A stretch of DNA of 6,848 nucleotides from Acidimicrobiia bacterium (GTDB taxonomy: Bacteria; Actinomycetota; Acidimicrobiia; Acidimicrobiales; Hopanoidiivorantaceae): positions 1 to 6,848 of the forward strand of contig JAHRAM010000010.1 in assembly GCA_020027305.1 (NCBI GenBank). The letters are read 5' to 3'. Below are positions 3,833 through 6,848 of the stretch, piece by piece (positions within the stretch are counted from its first letter, which is position 1; each line of letters starts with the position of its first letter). Position numbers and translations under genes: made by a program. Under the pieces are notes generated by a model that ran no database searches, had not been told where the DNA came from, and saw nothing but the letters and a program-made list of their open reading frames with translations.

Positions 3833-6286
3833 ATGTCGCACCAATCTCATTCTTGTAATAAAAAGTCTTTTTTTCGGCGGAATTTTGCAGGTAAAAATTC
3901 TTCAGGCGACAAATTTCTAGACGATAGGGGAATATCGCTACCAACAATAATAGTAGTCGCAGTTTTGGCACTTGCTGCTGCAGCTGCTGGGATTGTTATA
4001 TATAATGCAGTTCGTGGTCGTGGGTCAGATATAGAAGAAGTTACTGAAGCAGTTGAAGAGGTTGAAGAAGATTTTGAAGAAGAATTCGGCATCGCAACGA
4101 CCACAACAACAACCACTAAACCTAAAGCAGCAACCACCACAACCAAACGCCAATCGATTGCCGCCACCACTACTACTGCAGCTAAACCTAGACCAGCAGG
4201 TGTCACAACCACAACCCAACTTACGGCTTTAACGCAACCAAGTCAACCTGCTGCTCCTGCCCCCCCTGCCCCTGCTATGCCTGTCTCTAATTCTGCCCAA
4301 TGTGTTGTGAATGCAACCACTCCACAACCCCAACCGACCACAACCACCACTCAACCACAAACGGCTCCAACTATAATATATTTTTCTGGCCCACACGAAG
4401 TGCCAGCAGGCACACTAGAGGCAGGAAATACAGCAATTTATGCCAGAGTAGTTTCAGGTTCAACAACTTCATATTATTTCTATAACTCTAAATTCAATGT
4501 TTGGGCGCTAGTTCAATTAGGCGATATACCATATAGCCGTATAGCAACTAGAAGCTCAAACTCTACAAATCAGGTTTCTAAACCGACAAATTCGCCAACC
4601 CCGCCCTCAACTCCTCCCAGCTTTCAAGCAGGTTTTTTCAATTACTTTGTGAATTACAGAAGCACGCAGAACTCTCCCTATGTCTATGCTTCAGACGGTG
4701 TTTTTCATTATGAAAATCTTGGTTCGGGGCAGTGGAGTGAGAGGAGCGTTTCCCCAGTAGCCCATAGTAGATATGGGCTAATAGGCACTACAAAACCACA
4801 AAACCAAGGCGGAAGGTTTAATGCTCCGCCAGCGCCACAATATACATATTTTTCTGCCTCACAAGTAGAAAGTGGAGTCACACTAGAAACAGGAAACACA
4901 GGAACTTATGCCAGAGTAGTTAGAAATCGAGTAACTCTATATTATTTCTATAGCCCTATATTTAATGCTTGGGTATTAGTTGAATCAGGAGACACACCAT
5001 ATAGCAATTTAGCAACTAGAGTTGCAAGCTCTACAAATCACGTTTCCAAACCAACAAATTCCCCAACCCCGTCTTCAGGTCGACCTGCATCTCTTGCAGG
5101 TTTTTATTCCCGTTTTGAAAATGGAAGCACTGATTTATATGCCTCAAATCTTAACCCTTCTGACACCGTCTACTTGAACAGCTCCAATGCTTGGGTGCAA
5201 CCACCAGCAGGAAGCGTAACTATGCCACGCTCCCCACAAGATTCAGCTAGGTTTGGGTTAGTAACATGTGACACAAGAGCTACGCGATTACAGCAAAATG
5301 GTTTGCCAATTTCTAGCCTGCCGTTGGCTACTTCAACTTGTTTTGAAATAAGAAAAATTAGTGGCAGCAACCGCCCAGCAGGGATATATTGCACTATAAG
5401 TCGCGACTCAGGAAGGTTTACTGTTGTGAATATAAATTCGCTAGACAGCCTAGGAACGATTGCAGCAAACAGCACAAATAATGCAGGCTGTTTCGTAAAT
5501 TCCAGATATTTAACTTGTTGGGATACCAGAGCGGGCTATCACAATGGAGCTGTTAGAAGCCTTTCGAGCGCTCAAGCAATTTCAATTAGAAGCAGAGGTT
5601 TAGAAGGGGGTTCCATTGCCTCTAACAGCACTTTGGCTAGCGGCTCAATAATTAGGAGAGATGGCATACGGTATAGTTGGAGCAATCAACGTTCAGGCGT
5701 GCCTTGGTCGCTTCCGATTTCGTTTACAGAAGGTGTTTCTTCTATCACTCCTACTGCTCCTGCAGCATCGCTCACCCACCCATCTTGTGAGGCGATACGC
5801 ACAGCAACAGCGAACGAATTATGGTGCACAACAAGTTCTACTTTGCGGCGGCAAATTCTTCTATCGTCAGATGGAATTGGCCGCACCGACAAATTTTCAG
5901 ATTTAGATTATGAAATAACTTTGGCAACAAACAGCAGAGACAATGCAGGTTGTGGCGTTGCCTACCGAACATCTACTAATACCTTTGCGCCGTTTTGTTG
6001 GGATTCTAGAATTGGCTATATAAGGCGACCTGTAGCACCTCGCGCAAGCCGTGATTATAGGGCAGTAATTTATAATGGGGTTATGAGAATTCATGAGGTT
6101 CCTAATATAGTTCACAGCCCAAATAATATAACCATTGCTTCTGACAGCACTATTCTAAGTGGTTCTATTTCTTATATGAGTAGACGTGGCCGACCCGTTA
6201 ATACTTATAGTTGGAGCAGCTCTACCACCCGTTCAGGTTTTTCATGGGAAGTCGCACAGGGGAGCGTAAGTTTCAGCTCAGGGTAA
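3833..6286 (+). CDS. Membrane-anchored extracellular repeat protein, paralogue 1 (unknown function)
   Basis: I do not recognise this protein; it has 817 residues from ATG 3833 (821 from GTG 3821). Seen in order: a basic, hydrophilic N-terminus (1-32); a hydrophobic segment 34-58 preceded by LDDRG and starting ISLPT, reminiscent of a class III (type IV pilin-like) signal but without the usual Glu at +5; an acidic stretch 66-84, perhaps coiled coil; a Thr-rich then Pro/Ala-rich linker (about 88-179); two copies of a first repeat (180-336 and 337-502); and two copies of a second repeat with shared cysteines (503-651 and 652-817). The anchor, linker and repeats point to a surface-exposed adhesin, receptor or pilus-like component with the bulk outside the cell. 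No LPxTG sorting signal is seen at the C-terminus. Base composition is lower in GC than crgA and the exporter. Expression may depend on the upstream 14-C leader. Confidence 0.85.
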   Translation: MSHQSHSCNKKSFFRRNFAGKNSSGDKFLDDRGISLPTIIVVAVLALAAAAAGIVIYNAVRGRGSDIEEVTEAVEEVEEDFEEEFGIATTTTTTTKPKAATTTTKRQSIAATTTTAAKPRPAGVTTTTQLTALTQPSQPAAPAPPAPAMPVSNSAQCVVNATTPQPQPTTTTTQPQTAPTIIYFSGPHEVPAGTLEAGNTAIYARVVSGSTTSYYFYNSKFNVWALVQLGDIPYSRIATRSSNSTNQVSKPTNSPTPPSTPPSFQAGFFNYFVNYRSTQNSPYVYASDGVFHYENLGSGQWSERSVSPVAHSRYGLIGTTKPQNQGGRFNAPPAPQYTYFSASQVESGVTLETGNTGTYARVVRNRVTLYYFYSPIFNAWVLVESGDTPYSNLATRVASSTNHVSKPTNSPTPSSGRPASLAGFYSRFENGSTDLYASNLNPSDTVYLNSSNAWVQPPAGSVTMPRSPQDSARFGLVTCDTRATRLQQNGLPISSLPLATSTCFEIRKISGSNRPAGIYCTISRDSGRFTVVNINSLDSLGTIAANSTNNAGCFVNSRYLTCWDTRAGYHNGAVRSLSSAQAISIRSRGLEGGSIASNSTLASGSIIRRDGIRYSWSNQRSGVPWSLPISFTEGVSSITPTAPAASLTHPSCEAIRTATANELWCTTSSTLRRQILLSSDGIGRTDKFSDLDYEITLATNSRDNAGCGVAYRTSTNTFAPFCWDSRIGYIRRPVAPRASRDYRAVIYNGVMRIHEVPNIVHSPNNITIASDSTILSGSISYMSRRGRPVNTYSWSSSTTRSGFSWEVAQGSVSFSSG
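4093..4369 (+). repeat. Thr/Pro-rich low-complexity linker coding segment
   Basis: This segment codes for runs of four to seven Thr separated by Lys/Pro/Ala, then Pro/Ala-rich and Pro/Gln-Thr stretches. The DNA is rich in ACAACC/ACCACA repeats. Such linkers usually act as extended, often O-glycosylated, stalks that lift a domain away from the cell surface. The paralogue downstream has a much shorter Ala/Pro/Asn linker at the same place. Confidence 0.75.
4370..4840 (+). repeat. Type 1 extracellular repeat, copy A
   Basis: Encodes residues 180-336. It aligns with copy B and with the paralogue through YFS-x2-xV, the TLEAGNTAIYARVV block, YYFYNSKFNVWALV, GDIPYS, ATR, STNQVSKPTNSPTP, AGFF and the RYGL ending. 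The DNA is also clearly similar (for example TATGCCAGAGTAGTT in all copies), so the duplication is recent or kept alike by recombination. Confidence 0.85.
4841..5338 (+). repeat. Type 1 extracellular repeat, copy B
   Basis: Encodes residues 337-502. Matching blocks to copy A are YTYFSASQV, TLETGNTGTYARVV, YYFYSPIFNAWVLV, GDTPYSNLATR, STNHVSKPTNSPTP, AGFY and RFGLV. The paralogue at 6720 onward is closest to this copy in its first block (TLETGNTGTYARVV). Confidence 0.85.
5339..5785 (+). repeat. Type 2 repeat with conserved cysteines, copy C
   Basis: Encodes residues 503-651. Shared with copy D are the opening C-x2-IR, a second Cys about 15-17 residues on (YC-T), the block ANS-x2-NAGC, CWD-x-R-x-GY, then S-x-SGSI, YSWS and RSG-x2-W. 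Four cysteines at equivalent places suggest two disulfides, fitting an extracellular location. Confidence 0.8.
5786..6283 (+). repeat. Type 2 repeat with conserved cysteines, copy D
   Basis: Encodes residues 652-817. It matches copy C at C-x2-IR, WCT, TNSRDNAGC, CWDSRIGY, SDSTILSGSI, YSWSS and RSGFSW. It is about 15 residues longer, mainly between the first and second halves, and forms the C-terminus of the protein. Confidence 0.8.
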
Positions 6287-6305
6287 AAGTTGGGAATTAA
6301 AAGTT
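6284..6305. repeat. 8-bp direct repeat spanning the surface-protein stop codon
   Basis: TAAAAGTT at 6284-6291 contains the stop TAA and recurs at 6298-6305, period 14 bp. Alone this could be chance, but it repeats the pattern at the crgA and permease stops. Confidence 0.45.
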
Positions 6306-6315
6306 TGCCATTTCT

Positions 6316-6365
6316 GCCTTGCAATTAAAAAAATGTAGTGTAGTATAATTGTTGTTAGGTTAATT
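6316..6365 (+). promoter_or_regulatory. Promoter of the second surface-protein gene
   Basis: A perfect TATAAT lies at 6344-6349. A weak partner TTGCAA at 6319-6324 gives a 19-nt spacer. Transcription should start near 6356, leaving a leader of only about 10 nt before ATG 6366. AGG at 6357-6359 is the only hint of a ribosome binding site. The segment resembles the region before paralogue 1 (GCCTTG, GTAGT, TTRTTAGGTTA). Confidence 0.55.
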
Positions 6366-6848
6366 ATGTCTACAAGAAATATATTTACCCCCCCCCCGAG
6401 AGCAAATCATAAACGCTCTTTTCTTAAATCTTTATTTGGACGCAAGTTCTTAGGCGATAGTTCCAGAGCCAATAGTTCCCTAGACGATAGGGGAATGTCG
6501 CTTCCAGCTGTAATCCTTACAGCTGTTCTAGCACTAGCTGCAGCTGCTGCTGGTGTCATTATATATAATGTCATTCGGGATCGTGGGTCGAGCTTAGAAA
6601 TTACTTCTGACGTAGTTACACAAGTTGGAAACAATTTTAGAAGTGACATAGCTGCCAGAGCTGGAAATGCTCCTGCTCCTAATCCTGGTGTTAATCCTGC
6701 CCAAGTTCAAGCTAGTACTATAACATACTTTTCTGCTCCACAAGTTCAAACTGAAGCCACACTAGAGACTGGAAATACAGGAACTTATGCCAGAGTAGTT
6801 AATGGTTCAACAACTTCATATTACTTCTACAATTCTGCATTTGATTCC
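6366..6848 (+). CDS. Membrane-anchored extracellular repeat protein, paralogue 2, phase-variable candidate, 3' end off window
   Basis: An open frame of 161 codons runs from ATG 6366 to the right edge. It starts MSTRNIFTPPPRANHKRS, the prolines being encoded by a 10-C tract, so translation in frame depends on tract length. Residues 39-43 LDDRG and a hydrophobic segment 44-68 (MSLPAVIL onward, with AVLALAAAAAG shared exactly with paralogue 1) give the same anchor. A short Ala/Pro/Asn linker (about 98-117) replaces the long Thr linker. From residue 119 it enters the type 1 repeat (ITYFSAPQV, TLETGNTGTYARVV, SYYFYNS). An alternative start at ATG 6495 would bypass the tract but would remove the cytoplasmic leader, and AGGGGA abuts it with no spacer. 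Function unknown; probably a second surface adhesin or pilin-like protein in a tandem family. Confidence 0.8.
   Translation, partial: MSTRNIFTPPPRANHKRSFLKSLFGRKFLGDSSRANSSLDDRGMSLPAVILTAVLALAAAAAGVIIYNVIRDRGSSLEITSDVVTQVGNNFRSDIAARAGNAPAPNPGVNPAQVQASTITYFSAPQVQTEATLETGNTGTYARVVNGSTTSYYFYNSAFDS
6388..6397. repeat. Intragenic homopolymer tract of 10 C
   Basis: Ten C lie at codons 8-11 of the second surface gene. With 10 C the frame continues into the anchor. With 11 C it stops at TAA after 15 codons; with 9 C it stops at TAG after 28 codons. The position near the 5' end is typical of contingency loci switched by slippage. Confidence 0.95.

Noticed and set aside
3847..4212. Minus-strand frame of 121 codons rich in Val
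   Set aside because: It is the complement of the Thr-rich linker (ACC/ACA read as GGT/TGT or GTT/GTG) and has no independent support.
4096..4220. CRISPR-like repetition of ACAACC units
   Set aside because: The repeats are codon-level Thr runs in a protein linker, without regular spacers.
6284..6345. Rho-independent terminator after surface gene 1
   Set aside because: TTGC and GCAA around 6305-6324 could form only a 4-bp stem, and the run that follows is A, not T; too weak to call.
6407..6649. Minus-strand frame of 80 codons near the right edge
   Set aside because: It is antisense to the plus-strand paralogue 2, which is supported by strong similarity to paralogue 1 in anchor and repeat.

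Overview
The window looks like chromosomal DNA from an actinobacterium of fairly low GC. The best lineage marker is a CrgA-family division protein, which is restricted to Actinobacteria, lying next to a TrpG/PabA-type glutamine amidotransferase; these two also sit close together near the origin in mycobacteria. By eye the core genes are close to 45-48 % GC, the surface-protein genes lower (about 30-40 % in the lines I counted), and the gap before crgA is extremely AT-rich. Thr-rich linkers of the kind seen here are common in Acidimicrobiia, but placing the organism there is only a guess.

Layout. 1-472 (minus): 5' part of the amidotransferase gene, running off the left edge. 473-813: AT-rich divergent intergenic region. 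814-2976 (plus): crgA, then an ABC-2 exporter pair of the DrrA/DrrB type, probably one operon (gaps of 35 and 1 nt). 2986-3540 (minus): a DoxX-family membrane protein, convergent with the permease and only 9 nt from it. 3541-3832: regulatory region containing a run of 14 C. 3833-6286 (plus): a large membrane-anchored, extracellular repeat protein. 6366-6848 (plus, runs off the right edge): the start of a second gene of the same family, with a run of 10 C inside its first dozen codons.

The most interesting part is the right half. Two tandem paralogues share an upstream region, an N-terminal leader beginning with a poly-C-encoded proline run, a near-identical LDDRG-x-SLP hydrophobic anchor and the same extracellular module. 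In the second gene the 10-C tract lies in the reading frame: as sequenced the gene is open, while one C more or less truncates it after 15 or 28 codons. This is the design of a phase-variable contingency gene, which is uncommon in Actinobacteria. In the first gene the homologous 14-C tract lies in a short upstream reading frame. All three possible frames after that tract stop within about 20 nt of the main start, which suggests translational coupling tuned by tract length. The extracellular parts consist of two copies of one repeat (about 157 residues) and two of another with four shared cysteine positions (about 150-165 residues); I recognise neither as a named domain.

A second theme is local slippage or duplication. 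Three plus-strand genes have their stop codon inside a short direct repeat, and the amidotransferase and the ABC ATPase both carry low-complexity Gly/Asn/Glu-rich segments with internal duplications. Together with the poly-C tracts this suggests a genome that tolerates or uses replication slippage.
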